Of a stretch of DNA of 64,000 nucleotides, positions 44,804 through 55,016 are shown piece after piece. The DNA is taken from NCBI GenBank assembly GCA_001714685.2, contig MDTP02000005.1, positions 1-64,000 of the forward strand, read 5' to 3'. The notes under the pieces were generated by a model. The model had not been told where the DNA came from and ran no database searches. It saw only the letters and a program-made list of their open reading frames with translations. This DNA comes from Methanosarcina sp. Ant1 (GTDB lineage: Archaea > Halobacteriota > Methanosarcinia > Methanosarcinales > Methanosarcinaceae). Made by a program: the position numbers and the translations under genes. Position 1 is the stretch's first letter. Each line of letters begins with the position of its first letter.

Positions 44804-45469
44804 TCATGACAGCTGAAAAGAATTGTTGTAATTAAGCATGAAATAAAAACCGAAGACTACCAGAAATATTCCACATGCATAAAGAATATACCTGTGCGCT
44901 TTATGGGATAGCAGGACTTTTCCCCGGCTGAATGATCCTGATACGGCAGTAAACCAGCTAATGTCTGCTGTCCAGTGCCCTAAAATGTAAGCCACTGAAA
45001 TGATAGATCCCAGTTCATATTCCCTGAGTAGAAGAGCGCTGCCCGCAGTTAACCACCAGATCCAGAAGTAAGGATTCGAAACAGAGGTAACCATGCCTAT
45101 TATGGCAGGGCTGGATTTCAGTTTCAAATTTGATGAATTCTGAGAGACCCTTGCGGAAGAAGCGGCACCCCTAGCATCCTTTACCGTAAGCAGGCCAAAG
45201 ACCACAAGTGCAAGCCCACCGATTAGGGAAATCACGGAGATAGTACCGTCACCGAAAAATGAAGTCACTCCAAAGAGAATGAAAACACAGAGAACCAGCT
45301 CAACAAGTATATGCCCCAGAACGAACTCTGGGCCTGCAATCCATCCTTTTTTAAGGGAGGCCTGTATAGTTGCAAAAAGCATTGGTCCCGGTACCAGGGC
45401 ACCTGTAAGCCCTACAGTGAAACCTATTAGAAGAGCTTTCAAAATTTCAATTGCCAGCATATTAACCAA
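44804..45469 (-). CDS. LysE/RhtB-family exporter
   Basis: 221 residues with about six membrane helices. The family signature GLTGALVPGPMLFATIQASLKKGW lies at about 19-42 (read as GLTGALVPGP and ATIQASLKKG), with VTSVSNPYFWIWWLTAGS (about 126-143) in the middle. LysE-type proteins export amino acids or derivatives; the substrate is unknown. Single gene between the methyltransferase and tfb. Confidence 0.85.
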   Translation of the reverse strand: MVNMLAIEILKALLIGFTVGLTGALVPGPMLFATIQASLKKGWIAGPEFVLGHILVELVLCVFILFGVTSFFGDGTISVISLIGGLALVVFGLLTVKDARGAASSARVSQNSSNLKLKSSPAIIGMVTSVSNPYFWIWWLTAGSALLLREYELGSIISVAYILGHWTADISWFTAVSGSFSRGKVLLSHKAHRYILYACGIFLVVFGFYFMLNYNNSFQLS

Positions 45470-45613
45470 AAATTTAGATGAATTCTTTTAAAATAATTTT
45501 AGATATGAATAGAAAGGTCTGCCTAAAAAATATATAAAAAAATAGGACATGTCTGTCCCACTAACTTAGGAACAGAACCTGAAGCCGAGCTGGAGTAAAA
45601 AAAAGGGGAGAAG

Positions 45614-46627
45614 TTAGAGGATAATCTCAATATCCAATTCTTCTGCAAGCTCTTTATATCTATTCCGAATGGTGACTTCCGTAACCCCGGCTACATCTGC
45701 GACTTCACGCTGAGTCCTCCGCTCGCCGCATAGAATGGACGCGATATAAATTGCAGCTGCAGCGACCCCAGTAGGGCCTCTTCCGCTTGTCAGTTCTTTT
45801 TCGGAAGCCTGTCTCAGGATCTCAACACTTTTGGACTGAACTTCTCCTTTCAGATTAAGACCAGAGCAGAACCTTGGAACGTAATCGATTGGGGAAGTCG
45901 GCATGAGCTTTAATGCAAGTTCCCTGGAAATAAAGCGGTAGGTTCGTCCGATTTCTTTCCGGCTGACCCTGGATACTTCTTCAATTTCATCAAGAGTCCT
46001 TGGGACACTGCACTGGCGGCAAGCAGCGTAAAGAGCAGCTGCAGCCACACCTTCAATGCTTCTTCCACGTATGAGGTTCTTGTCCACAGCTTTCCTGTAG
46101 ACAACAGCAGCCGTTTCTCTAACAGTTCTCGGGAGACCGAGAGCAGAGGCCATCCTGTCCAATTCGGAAAGGGCGAAAGCAAGGTTTCTTTCAGTTGCGT
46201 TGCTTACACGAATTCTACGCTGCCATTTTCTTAAACGGTAGAGTTGAGCACGGTTTTTGGAGGAGATCGATTTTCCGTAGGAATCCCGATTCCTCCAGTC
46301 AATCATTGTGGAAAGCCCTTTGTCGTGGATTGTGTATGTCATGGGCGCACCCACACGGGAGCGCTTCATGCGTTGATCGTGATCGAAAGCTCGCCATTCG
46401 GGTCCTTCATCTACAAAATCAGCATCAATGACAAGTCCGCAGTCACCGCACACGAGCTCGGCTCGCTCGTAGTCATGAACAAGGTTCCTGCTGCCGCATT
46501 CCGGACACACGACCTTTTCGTTCTCAAAACTTTGCTCTTTTTGCTTTTCTTTGCGAGCTTTGATCATGGCACGTATTTTTTCTCTTTCAAGAGTGTCCGA
46601 ATAGCGAACTCTTTCGACTTCTACCAT
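45614..46627 (-). CDS. tfb: Transcription initiation factor IIB
   Basis: 337 residues. The N-terminal zinc ribbon has Cys41, Cys44, Cys60 and Cys63 (CPECGSRN...CGDCG). The B-finger region [16 protein letters not shown] is followed by two cyclin-like repeats (from about 135 and 230) with the [17 protein letters not shown] and [15 protein letters not shown] motifs, and a recognition helix [16 protein letters not shown]. It recruits RNA polymerase to TBP-bound promoters. Length is typical plus a ~35-residue charged leader. Single gene. Confidence 0.96.
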   Translation of the reverse strand: MVEVERVRYSDTLEREKIRAMIKARKEKQKEQSFENEKVVCPECGSRNLVHDYERAELVCGDCGLVIDADFVDEGPEWRAFDHDQRMKRSRVGAPMTYTIHDKGLSTMIDWRNRDSYGKSISSKNRAQLYRLRKWQRRIRVSNATERNLAFALSELDRMASALGLPRTVRETAAVVYRKAVDKNLIRGRSIEGVAAAALYAACRQCSVPRTLDEIEEVSRVSRKEIGRTYRFISRELALKLMPTSPIDYVPRFCSGLNLKGEVQSKSVEILRQASEKELTSGRGPTGVAAAAIYIASILCGERRTQREVADVAGVTEVTIRNRYKELAEELDIEIIL

Positions 46628-46822
46628 ATTATATCACCTATACAAGTTAACATGACATCTTTATGATTCCCTGTAATCCAAAACCTGCACCAAATTAAAG
46701 AAAATAATATTTATAAAAAATGGGACAAGAACATCTCACGGCGATAACTAGCAAAAAACATATAAACCAGTTAAAATTAAACCATAACAAAGGATTCATA
46801 TTTGTATCGAATTTCAGAGACC

Positions 46823-47092
46823 TCACCGAATATAGACTCTTTCATTGACCATAACCCGAAACTCAGAATCAGGAATTCGCTTAAAGCCCTTAACTAAAAA
46901 ATATGGATGGTTTACAGGTCCGAAGACACTGACAATTGCACCAATCTGATTCAGGGCCTTATCCACAATAATCGAATTCAACTTTGGAAGACTACCTGAT
47001 GTTTTATCGGATTTGATCTCATCCCCTATGACTATCAGATTTTTGACACCTGATCTATGCAGCACTGTACCGAGTCGTTTCATATCAGCCAC
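46823..47092 (-). CDS. gar1: H/ACA ribonucleoprotein protein Gar1
   Basis: 89 residues (MADMKRLGTVLHRSG...VNERVYIR), a small beta-barrel matching archaeal Gar1 in size and in VDKALNQIGAIVSVFGPVNHPYFLVK. Gar1 helps Cbf5-containing H/ACA particles pseudouridylate rRNA. In other archaea it adjoins tfb, as here (same strand, 195 nt apart), which supports the call. Confidence 0.9.
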   Translation of the reverse strand: MADMKRLGTVLHRSGVKNLIVIGDEIKSDKTSGSLPKLNSIIVDKALNQIGAIVSVFGPVNHPYFLVKGFKRIPDSEFRVMVNERVYIR

Positions 47093-47180
47093 AAATAATT
47101 AATAGCAATTAATAGCTACGCTTCGGCTCAGGGCAAAAATACCCCAGCTTTGAGCGAGTGAGACTGTCAGCCTTAAATGA

Positions 47181-47220
47181 GAAAGCATATTGTAGACTGA
47201 AAAGCATATGTAGTCTATGT
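47181..47220. repeat. Direct repeat upstream of gar1
   Basis: Two ~19-bp units, AAAGCATATTGTAGACTG and AAAAGCATATGTAGTCTATG, lie back to back. They sit between the gar1 start and a minus-strand TATA-like CTTTATATAG near 47230, so within the gar1 leader. Confidence 0.45.
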
Positions 47221-47317
47221 TTATGCTATATAAAGATATCGCAAGACGTATATTATACAAAACTTTCAAGTAAAATTAAGACTATAATGTAAAATAGAGG
47301 GGAAAGTGAACCACAGG

Positions 47318-47329
47318 CTTATATATGAA
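47318..47329 (+). promoter_or_regulatory. TATA-like box for ppdK
   Basis: CTTATATATGAA about 90-100 bp upstream of the ppdK start. Confidence 0.4.
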
Positions 47330-47419
47330 ATAAACATTGTTGGCAACAATCAGACCAGAGGTCTGGGTATATCCAGACATTAACTCCTATTAATGACCTC
47401 GTTCCAGGGAGGATACTCA

Positions 47420-50071
47420 TTGTCCAAGTTCGTATATTTTTTTGGAAAGGATGTAACTGATGGCAAAAGTAGCATGAAAGACCTGCTTGGAGGTAAGGGT
47501 GCAAATCTTGCCGAGATGGCAAATCTTGGAGTCCCCGTACCACCTGGCTTCACAATAACAACTGAAGTCTGTGTACTCTATCTGAAAAATAAGAAATATT
47601 CTGAAGAAACACTCAGACAGGTAGAAGAGGCAATTGACAGGCTCGAGACCTTAAACAACAAAAAACTAGGAGACCAAAATGATCCGCTGCTTGTTTCAGT
47701 AAGGTCCGGAGCCAGAGTTTCCATGCCGGGGATGATGGATACCGTCCTTAACCTTGGGCTCACGGACAAATCCGTGGTCGGGCTCACTAATAAAGTCAAT
47801 GATGAAAGATTCGCTTACGATTGCTACCGCAGATTTATCGCCATGTTTGGGGATGTGGTAATGGGAGTCGAATTTAGAAAATTCGAGTCCCTCATAGAGG
47901 ATAAGAAGAAGGAACTGGGAGTCAATTCCGACACTGATCTCGATGCAAAATCATTAAAAGAGCTGGCTGAGAGGTTCAAGGAAGTAATTAAACTCGAAAA
48001 GGGTATTGAGTTTCCTCAGGATCCGAAAGTTCAGCTTCAGATGGCAATTGATGCTGTTTTTGAATCTTGGAATAATTCTAGAGCCATCACTTACAGGAAA
48101 CTTAATGAAATTGATGAAAGCTGGGGCACGGCTGTCAATGTACAGACCATGGTCTACGGGAACAGAGGAAACACCTCTGGCACAGGAGTTGCTTTTACAA
48201 GAAACCCATCCACAGGGGAAAAGAGATTTTTTGGAGAATACCTTATCAACGCTCAGGGCGAAGATGTGGTTGCAGGCACCCGGACTCCGGACTTTATTGA
48301 TACCCTTGAGAACAAGATCCCAGAGGCTTATAAGCAGCTTATAGATATCTGTCAGAGGCTTGAAGCTCATTTCAAAGATATGCAGGACATAGAGTTTACC
48401 ATCCAGGAAGGAACACTTTATATGCTGCAAACCAGGACAGGGAAACGAACAGCTGCCGCAGCCGTGAAGATTGCAAAGGATATGGTAGCAGAAGGGCTGA
48501 TAGATAAGGAAACAGCAGTCACAAGGGTAAAAGCCGAACATATTGACCTGCTCCTACACCCGAGAATTGACCCCAAAGTAAAACTAGAAGTAATCGCAAA
48601 GGGACTTCCAGCATCACCTGGGGCCGCTGTAGGAAAAGTTGTGTTTACTGCCGAAGCCGCAGAGTCAATGGCCGAGATCGGGGAAAAAACAATTCTCGTC
48701 CGAACCGAAACCTCCCCTGAAGACATAGGAGGAATGGCAGCTGCCCAGGGTGTTCTTACCGTGCGCGGAGGGATGACTTCTCACGCAGCAGTCGTTGGAA
48801 GAGGCATGGGTAAACCCTGTGTTGTTGGCTGCGGAGCGATCTCAATCGACATAAAGAGCGGTTTCTTCATGGTAAATGGTCACACTATCAAGGAACATGA
48901 CTATATTACTATTGATGGAAGCGCCGGAAATGTCATCATTGGGAAAGTAGAGCTGATTGATGCCGAAATTAATCACGACCTGAAGCAGGTTCTCCTCTGG
49001 GCTGATGAAATCAGGACTCTCGGGGTAAGAACAAATGCAGACACCCCGGCAGATGCAATTATAGCCCGCGAACTAGGTGCAGAGGGTATAGGACTCTGCA
49101 GAACTGAACATATGTTCTTCGGAGAAGACAGGATTCCTGCAGTCAGGGAAATGATAATGGCCGAAGACGAAAAATCCAGGAAAAAAGCCCTTAAGAAACT
49201 GCTCCCGATGCAGAAAAATGATTTCCTTGGTATCTTCCGCAGCATGGAAGGTCTGCCAGTAACTATCAGGCTGCTTGATCCGCCTCTCCATGAGTTCCTC
49301 CCGGACAAGGAAGAACTGGATGCAAAGCTCAGGGAACTTGAAGCCTCAGGAGATTGCGGGAAGATCGATGAAGTAAAGAAAATTATCCGGCGTGTAGTTT
49401 CCCTTAAGGAACTCAACCCTATGCTCGGGCACAGGGGATGCAGGCTCGGCATCACTTACCCCGAAATATACGACATGCAGGTACGCGCAATCATGGAGGC
49501 AGCCTGCGAGCTTGCAGCCGAGGGAATGCAGATTGTTCCTGAAATTATGATCCCATTAGTGGGTCTAGTAAAGGAACTAACCCTGACCAGGAATGAAGTT
49601 TGCAAGATGGCAGACATGGTCATGGCTGAGAAAGGCATAAAGATCGATTATCATGTAGGAACAATGATCGAACTGCCAAGAGCCACAATTATCGCAGACA
49701 AGATCGCAGCGGAAGCCGACTTCTTCTCCTTCGGGACAAACGACCTGACCCAGACAACATTCGGGTTTAGTCGTGACGACGTGTCCAAATTCGTGCCTAT
49801 CTACCAGAAGGCAGGTATCATTGAACACGACCCCTTTGCAGTCCTGGACCAGGAAGGCGTTGGCGAGTTAATGAAGATCGGAATAAAAAAAGGTCGCTCT
49901 GTCAAACCTGACCTTAAGATCGGAATCTGCGGAGAACACGGTGGGGAGCCAAGGTCTATCCACTTCGCCCACAAAATAGGTATAGATTATGTGAGCTGCT
50001 CCCCCTATAGAGTCCCAATCGCAAGACTCGTTGCTGCTCAGAGCACAATTGAATCAAGAAAGGCGAAATAA
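47420..50071 (+). CDS. ppdK: Pyruvate, phosphate dikinase
   Basis: 883 residues from a TTG preceded by GGGAGGATA (an in-frame ATG nine codons earlier has no SD and adds non-family residues). It interconverts pyruvate/ATP/Pi and PEP/AMP/PPi for gluconeogenesis. N-terminal ATP-grasp: FFGKDVTDGKSSMKDLLGGKGANLAEM-type start and VSVRSGARVSMPGMMDT. Central phospho-His: GGMTSHAAVVGRGMGKPCVV (His about 455). C-terminal PEP/pyruvate domain: GLCRTEHMFF and FGTNDLTQTTFGFSRDD. Length is standard. Monocistronic, with a strong terminator. Confidence 0.96.
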   Translation: MSKFVYFFGKDVTDGKSSMKDLLGGKGANLAEMANLGVPVPPGFTITTEVCVLYLKNKKYSEETLRQVEEAIDRLETLNNKKLGDQNDPLLVSVRSGARVSMPGMMDTVLNLGLTDKSVVGLTNKVNDERFAYDCYRRFIAMFGDVVMGVEFRKFESLIEDKKKELGVNSDTDLDAKSLKELAERFKEVIKLEKGIEFPQDPKVQLQMAIDAVFESWNNSRAITYRKLNEIDESWGTAVNVQTMVYGNRGNTSGTGVAFTRNPSTGEKRFFGEYLINAQGEDVVAGTRTPDFIDTLENKIPEAYKQLIDICQRLEAHFKDMQDIEFTIQEGTLYMLQTRTGKRTAAAAVKIAKDMVAEGLIDKETAVTRVKAEHIDLLLHPRIDPKVKLEVIAKGLPASPGAAVGKVVFTAEAAESMAEIGEKTILVRTETSPEDIGGMAAAQGVLTVRGGMTSHAAVVGRGMGKPCVVGCGAISIDIKSGFFMVNGHTIKEHDYITIDGSAGNVIIGKVELIDAEINHDLKQVLLWADEIRTLGVRTNADTPADAIIARELGAEGIGLCRTEHMFFGEDRIPAVREMIMAEDEKSRKKALKKLLPMQKNDFLGIFRSMEGLPVTIRLLDPPLHEFLPDKEELDAKLRELEASGDCGKIDEVKKIIRRVVSLKELNPMLGHRGCRLGITYPEIYDMQVRAIMEAACELAAEGMQIVPEIMIPLVGLVKELTLTRNEVCKMADMVMAEKGIKIDYHVGTMIELPRATIIADKIAAEADFFSFGTNDLTQTTFGFSRDDVSKFVPIYQKAGIIEHDPFAVLDQEGVGELMKIGIKKGRSVKPDLKIGICGEHGGEPRSIHFAHKIGIDYVSCSPYRVPIARLVAAQSTIESRKAK

Positions 50072-50089
50072 ATCCTGAATTTAAAATCC

Positions 50090-50123
50090 GGTAGGATCAT
50101 ATCCTACCTCTGATCTTCTTTTT
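50090..50123 (+). terminator. ppdK terminator
   Basis: Perfect hairpin GGTAGGAT-CAT-ATCCTACC (50090-50108) 19 nt after the stop, followed by TCTTCTTTTTT. Confidence 0.75.
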
Positions 50124-50503
50124 TGGTGATTATCCAGCTGGATAAACAACATCATCAACCATTTTATTGATATTTAATAGGCGAGTTTTTAGGAAACTTA
50201 TTTTCATTAACTGTTGTTTATAAATCGTATTTTTCGATTTTGAAATGATTAGCGATTACTCACTTTTTACAACCCAAATAAACATCAATAGAGTGATTTT
50301 TGCTAGCTGAGTAATTACCTTTTTTGGAAAAAAACCTTTAATTGAGGTAGCAAATATGAAATCCTCCAGAATACCCAGACTTATGAACTGGTTAAGGAGT
50401 CTAAGCTCTTGACCACCGCATACTGGTATTAAGAAGAAAAGTTTTGGTTGCGAATAGAATTTATGGAGCAGTTGAGAAAAAAGCTTTATGGAAATACGGG
50501 TCA

Positions 50504-50527
50504 TTGCAGCTCTAATTAGCTGCAATC
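50504..50527 (-). terminator. Hairpin after idsA
   Basis: Perfect 9-bp stem ATTGCAGCT / AGCTGCAAT with a 6-nt loop, 28 nt beyond the idsA stop. It probably ends the isoprenoid operon. The rest of the 480-bp spacer back to ppdK shows no credible gene. Confidence 0.55.
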
Positions 50528-50554
50528 CCCCTAAAACCTCCGATCATTCAGAGA

Positions 50555-51529
50555 TTAGTATTTCCTTGCAATCATATAGTCGGCAATCTGAAGGAGAAGC
50601 TCCTTCTCAGGGCAATCTTCGAGAGCATCCAGCTTTGCTTTGCCTTCGTTAATGTATGAAATTGCAAGATCCTTTACATAACCAATGGATCCACACTCTG
50701 TCAGAATCCGGACAGCCTCGTCCGTTTCTTCCTGAGTAGATTTTCCTTTTGCGAATATATCCAATTTCACACCCTTTTGGAAAGCATCAATTACAATGAG
50801 GGTATGCTTCCCTTCCATAAGGTCACTACCTCTCACTTTTCCAAGAACTTCCTGGGGAGTGACCATATCCAGAACGTCATCATACATCTGGAAGCCGATC
50901 CCTATAAGGCGCCCATACTCGGATAAGGCATCGGCAATCTCATCAGGAGCCCCTCCAAGAAGGGCTCCGATCTTGGCAGCAGCTGCATAAAGAACTGAGG
51001 TCTTTTTTTCCACCATCTCAATATATTCGGATTCTGTAACCCTTTCCCTCTTCTCAAACTCAATATCAAGCCACTGCCCTTCGCAGATTTCAGTACAGGT
51101 TTTTGAGAGAATATTCATGCATTTCAAAATCCTTAAAGGTTCATTTTCAACCTTTGAGAGGATCTCGAAAGCTTTGGAATAAAGAGTGTCTCCTGCAAGA
51201 ATCGCTCCGTCTTCACCCCATATCGTATGGACCGCAGGCATTCCCCTGCGGATATCGTCTTTGTCCATTATATCATCATGGATCAGGGTGAAATTATGTA
51301 CAAGTTCCACGGCAACTGCTGCAGGTAAAACAGATTTGAGATCTGAACCTACAGCTTCAGCTGCCAGGATCAGGACTGCCGGGCGGAGACGTTTTCCCCC
51401 AGCATCCACCAGGTAGCGAGAGGCTTTGTACAGCTCCTCGGGATGAGTTACTGGAAGTAGCTCATTAATCGCGGCATCTACATGGACACTTCTTTTTTTG
51501 ATCTCATCAGTCAGCGTCATAATCATCAC
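50555..51529 (-). CDS. idsA: Geranylgeranyl/farnesyl diphosphate synthase
   Basis: 324 residues from GTG 51529; ATGs at 51526 and 51520 are alternatives. It is a trans-polyprenyl synthase with first Asp-rich motif LIHDDIMDKDD (about 87-97), second motif FQMYDDVLD (about 216-224) and the GGKRLRPAVLILAAEA block (about 49-64). It extends DMAPP/IPP to the C15/C20 chains of archaeal membrane lipids. Last gene of the mevalonate/isoprenoid cluster, 27 nt after RNase J. Confidence 0.94.
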   Translation of the reverse strand: MMIMTLTDEIKKRSVHVDAAINELLPVTHPEELYKASRYLVDAGGKRLRPAVLILAAEAVGSDLKSVLPAAVAVELVHNFTLIHDDIMDKDDIRRGMPAVHTIWGEDGAILAGDTLYSKAFEILSKVENEPLRILKCMNILSKTCTEICEGQWLDIEFEKRERVTESEYIEMVEKKTSVLYAAAAKIGALLGGAPDEIADALSEYGRLIGIGFQMYDDVLDMVTPQEVLGKVRGSDLMEGKHTLIVIDAFQKGVKLDIFAKGKSTQEETDEAVRILTECGSIGYVKDLAISYINEGKAKLDALEDCPEKELLLQIADYMIARKY

Positions 51530-51556
51530 GAGATTACGGAATATACTTCCTATTAA

Positions 51557-52900
51557 TTATTCTTCTATATATAGCACTTCACCGTTTCTGAGGAGGTGAA
51601 CTGTATCTCCGAGTACATACCCGGCGTCTTCCGCCATCTCGATGTAGTGCCCGTGCATCTCCAGATCCCCATGGGCAGGGATTACATGTTCCGGATTCAC
51701 CATGCGCAGAAGTTCCCAGTGGTCTTCCCTGTATGCGTGCCCTGATACGTGCACATTGTCATAGATTCTGGCACCCCGCATCCTGAGTTTGGTCTCAAGA
51801 GCATAGCGGTTGGCCTGAGTCATAGGGCTTGGGATCACATTTGCAGAGAAAATAACCCTGTCTCCGGGCTCAATTGCATAGGGAGTTTCCCCGTTCGCGA
51901 CGCGCACAAGGATGGAACCTGGTTCTCCCTGATGACCGGTAACGATTGGAAGATACTTATTCTTCCCTTCCTGCATGATGCGTTTGAAGGCTCGATCGAC
52001 ATCTTTCCTGAGGCCGTAAATCTCTACATTGGAAGGCAGCTCCAGATAGCCAACATCCCTGGCAGCTCCAACATAACGTTCCATTGAACGACCCATAAGT
52101 ACAGGAATTCTACCCATCTCCTCAGCCGCTTCAATGATCGCTTTTAGCCTGGCAATATGAGAGGCAAAGGTTGTGATAATCATACCGACGTCGGACTCTT
52201 CTGTTCCGAGCAGTACATCCCTTACCATATCCTTTGCAATCTGTTCCGAAGGAGTCTTTCCTGAGCGTCCGGCGTTCGTGCTCTCTGTAATCATTGCAAT
52301 GACTCCTTCCTTCCCAAGGGCTTTGAGACGTTCGAAGTCAGGAGCTTCTCCCATTGTAGGAGTCCGATCCAGTTTGAAGTCACAGGCGTAAAGAACTGCC
52401 CCTACTGGAGTGTGAATAGCTGCAATAACGCAGTCTATTATACTGTGCTGGACGCGGATGAATTCGATGGAAATGTCTTCCGTAACCTGGTAAGTCCCAC
52501 CTGCGTTGAGGGGAATAACCCTATTACAAACCTCGAACTTGCGCTCGGCCTCTATCTGCTGTTTGATAATGGCTGCCGTATATGGGGTAGCAAGAATCGG
52601 AGCATTATACCTGTGGGCAAGTTTCGGAATCGCACCTACGTGATCAAGGTGTCCGTGAGTACATACAATTGCCCGGACAGTCCCATTAATTTCTTTCATG
52701 ATGGTATCATCAGGAATTGCCCCCATCTCGATCAATTCGAGAGAATGCATTTTGTCGATTTCAACATCTTCGTGAATCTGAACTCTATCGAGCCGAAGCC
52801 CCATGTCCAGAATAATAACATCTTCACCTATTATGACTGCAGTCATATTACGGCCCATTTCGTTATAGCCGCCGACTGCAACAATTCCTATTTCACTCAT
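51557..52900 (-). CDS. rnj: RNase J-family beta-CASP ribonuclease
   Basis: 447 residues. The metallo-beta-lactamase core motif is CTHGHLDHVGAIP (about 76-88), with DMGLRLDR and a beta-CASP insertion (FASHIARLKAIIEAAEEMGR). C-terminal motifs are VTGHQGEPGS (about 313-322) and VSGHAYREDHWELLRMVNPEHVIPAHGD. Archaeal RNase J is a 5'-3' exonuclease in RNA processing and decay. It sits inside the isoprenoid cluster before idsA, an arrangement also seen in other archaea. A minus-strand TATA-like ATATATATTT (about 53121-53131) gives it its own promoter. Confidence 0.92.
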   Translation of the reverse strand: MSEIGIVAVGGYNEMGRNMTAVIIGEDVIILDMGLRLDRVQIHEDVEIDKMHSLELIEMGAIPDDTIMKEINGTVRAIVCTHGHLDHVGAIPKLAHRYNAPILATPYTAAIIKQQIEAERKFEVCNRVIPLNAGGTYQVTEDISIEFIRVQHSIIDCVIAAIHTPVGAVLYACDFKLDRTPTMGEAPDFERLKALGKEGVIAMITESTNAGRSGKTPSEQIAKDMVRDVLLGTEESDVGMIITTFASHIARLKAIIEAAEEMGRIPVLMGRSMERYVGAARDVGYLELPSNVEIYGLRKDVDRAFKRIMQEGKNKYLPIVTGHQGEPGSILVRVANGETPYAIEPGDRVIFSANVIPSPMTQANRYALETKLRMRGARIYDNVHVSGHAYREDHWELLRMVNPEHVIPAHGDLEMHGHYIEMAEDAGYVLGDTVHLLRNGEVLYIEE

Positions 52901-53915
52901 ATTTTTTAACCTCTTATTTGATTTTTATCCCTTTGAAACCGAAACCTCATAAAACGAATTCGGTAACGGCCTAAAGCAATGACCATGAATGCAAAGAGTG
53001 TAAGTATAGTAATATAGAATCAGCCTTAGAACAGCCACTTCTAGATTCTTCCCTCAGGAAGAAATCCACTTCGGAGGTAAATGAATTAGGCTATAATCTA
53101 TTGCAGAAGAATACCACTTTAAATATATATTTGTTTCATTATACAAATATTCCAATGCCTATTAAGAATGTCGATGACTAAGTTCAATCCTTCATTCTCT
53201 CAATTACATTTTAAAGGATTTTCCCTGCCCAATCAGATGAATTAGGGGTATGAACTCAATTAACAGGCATCTTTAGCGTACTCTTCCTTTAAGGCTATTA
53301 TTCTTAAATCTTAATTCACACTAAACCATTCTTACTTAAACTATTCTTACTGTGATGACTTTCACCAGGTAATCTTTAATTTAATGACTTTTATGGATGA
53401 CTTGCTTTACTAATGAGTGGCTTAATATCATACGTAAGCCTGAGCAATTATGAGATTGACTCTCTAATTTTATCTACAACGAGATTGATTCTATAATTTT
53501 ATCTACTTTACAGAAATTAATAATTCGGCTAACTTGTGATTATATTGACCAGCAAATTTCCAATTTAATTGCTTACCAAATTTCAGATAAATATAGAATT
53601 AGTCTGGCATTATCCAGATAATTCCAGATAAAGACATATCTTCTATTTAGGCATCCCTAAAGAACAATTAACTATCCCTAAGATAATAAACTAATTATAT
53701 TTTTCCTCAATACAGGAACATAAGCTGCTTATCCTATCTTTCCTGAGAAAATGAACCATTGTTCATTTAATATTAACGATTTCTTCTGAACATTACATTC
53801 ATATTATGTATAAATATTGTTATGGGACGAGCATTTATTGAACGAATCTGGTATTATACCTTACCGGTAAATGTAAATTTCAACAAAAATACGTTAAAAG
53901 GCAAATATCTATGCT
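52901..53915. other. 1-kb spacer within the isoprenoid cluster
   Basis: No credible gene. It holds the RNase J promoter (TATA-like at about 53121-53131) and a tandem pair of ~29-bp units GAGATTGA(C/T)TCT(C/A)TAATTTTATCTAC (53452-53480 and 53481-53508). It is strongly AT-rich and unusually long for this otherwise compact cluster. Confidence 0.5.
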
Positions 53916-55013
53916 TTAAAGCATTTCCCTTGATATGGAGTAGTCCTTTACATTAAAGCCACGCTGGCCAAGGTATTCAAGAGTCCAGCCAGTAACGACC
54001 ACCGGGGCATTACGCAGATCCTGTATGTTTGCACAGCCACAGAGAAACATTGCGGTTCTGAACTCATCCAGCATACGAGAAAGAATGCTCACAACAGGCT
54101 CTTTCCCTTTAAGAGCAGAGCCTACAAAAGGCAGTGCTGCACTTGCCGCACTGGCTCCAAGAGCAATGGATTTAGCGATATCAAGGCCTGTCCTGACTCC
54201 GCCGGTTGCGATAATCTGAAGGGAAACCCTGGATTCTATGATGCTGGCAACAGTTGGAATTCCAAAGTCCCAGAAGAGTTCCCCGAGGTGTTCTGAGGTA
54301 GAATCTCCACTTTCCCTGGCCCTGTATACCTCAACTCCTGCCCAGCTAGTGCCTCCTACGCCTCCGACGTCAATTGCAGATACGCCTGCTTTCTGGAGGA
54401 GAAGGGCATCTTCCCTTGAGATTCCAGCTCCTGTTTCTTTAATGATCACTGGAGTACCCAGTGAAGAGCAGATCTCTCTAATCGTATCCAGACAGCCAGT
54501 TGCATCTTTATCTCCTTCTGGTTGAATGGCTTCCTGTAAAAAGTTAAGGTGAATGGCAAGGGCGTCGGCATCGATCATTTCGACAAGCTTTTCAACCCCT
54601 TCAACCCCGTACTTGCGGATCTGAGCAGCACCTACATTCCCATAGACAAAAGCATTTGGAGCTTCGTCCCTGACAACCCTGAAAGATTCTTCCTGTGCAG
54701 GGTCATCGATCGCAGCTCTCTGGCTGCCAACCCCTATTCCTACTCCCAGCTCCTCGGCTGCAGCTGCAAGGGCAGAATTTACTGGAATAGTGTCAGGGTG
54801 ACCTCCGGTGATCGAGGCAATCAAAAAAGGAGCTCGTAGCCGTTTTCCGAGAAAGTCCACAGATAGGTCCAGCTTATTCATATCAAGTTCCGGAAGCGCC
54901 CTGTGGATAAGGGTTACATCCTCAAAGCCTGCACTGACCTTTCGTGATTCCACTGAGCTTGTAGCACATATTTTCAGGTGTTCGATCTTTCGCCTTGAGG
55001 TAGTATTGATCAT
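53916..55013 (-). CDS. fni: Type 2 isopentenyl-diphosphate delta-isomerase
   Basis: 365 residues, FMN- and NADPH-dependent, interconverting IPP and DMAPP. Motifs: RKIEHLKICATSSVE near the N-terminus, FLIASITGGHPD (about 60-71), GVGVGSQRAAI-type GIGVGSQRAAIDDP, HLNFLQEAIQPEGD (about 154-167), and the FMN site IDVGGVGGTSWAGVE with ATGGVRTGLDIAKSIALGA. It is the standard archaeal isomerase. Start is 3 nt after the ipk stop, so the two are translationally linked. Confidence 0.95.
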   Translation of the reverse strand: MINTTSRRKIEHLKICATSSVESRKVSAGFEDVTLIHRALPELDMNKLDLSVDFLGKRLRAPFLIASITGGHPDTIPVNSALAAAAEELGVGIGVGSQRAAIDDPAQEESFRVVRDEAPNAFVYGNVGAAQIRKYGVEGVEKLVEMIDADALAIHLNFLQEAIQPEGDKDATGCLDTIREICSSLGTPVIIKETGAGISREDALLLQKAGVSAIDVGGVGGTSWAGVEVYRARESGDSTSEHLGELFWDFGIPTVASIIESRVSLQIIATGGVRTGLDIAKSIALGASAASAALPFVGSALKGKEPVVSILSRMLDEFRTAMFLCGCANIQDLRNAPVVVTGWTLEYLGQRGFNVKDYSISREML

Positions 55014-55016
55014 ACT

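Noticed and set aside
50256-50525. 89-codon open frame between ppdK and idsA
   Set aside because: Starts at a TTG inside the idsA downstream hairpin, lacks a placed SD, and has no recognisable features.
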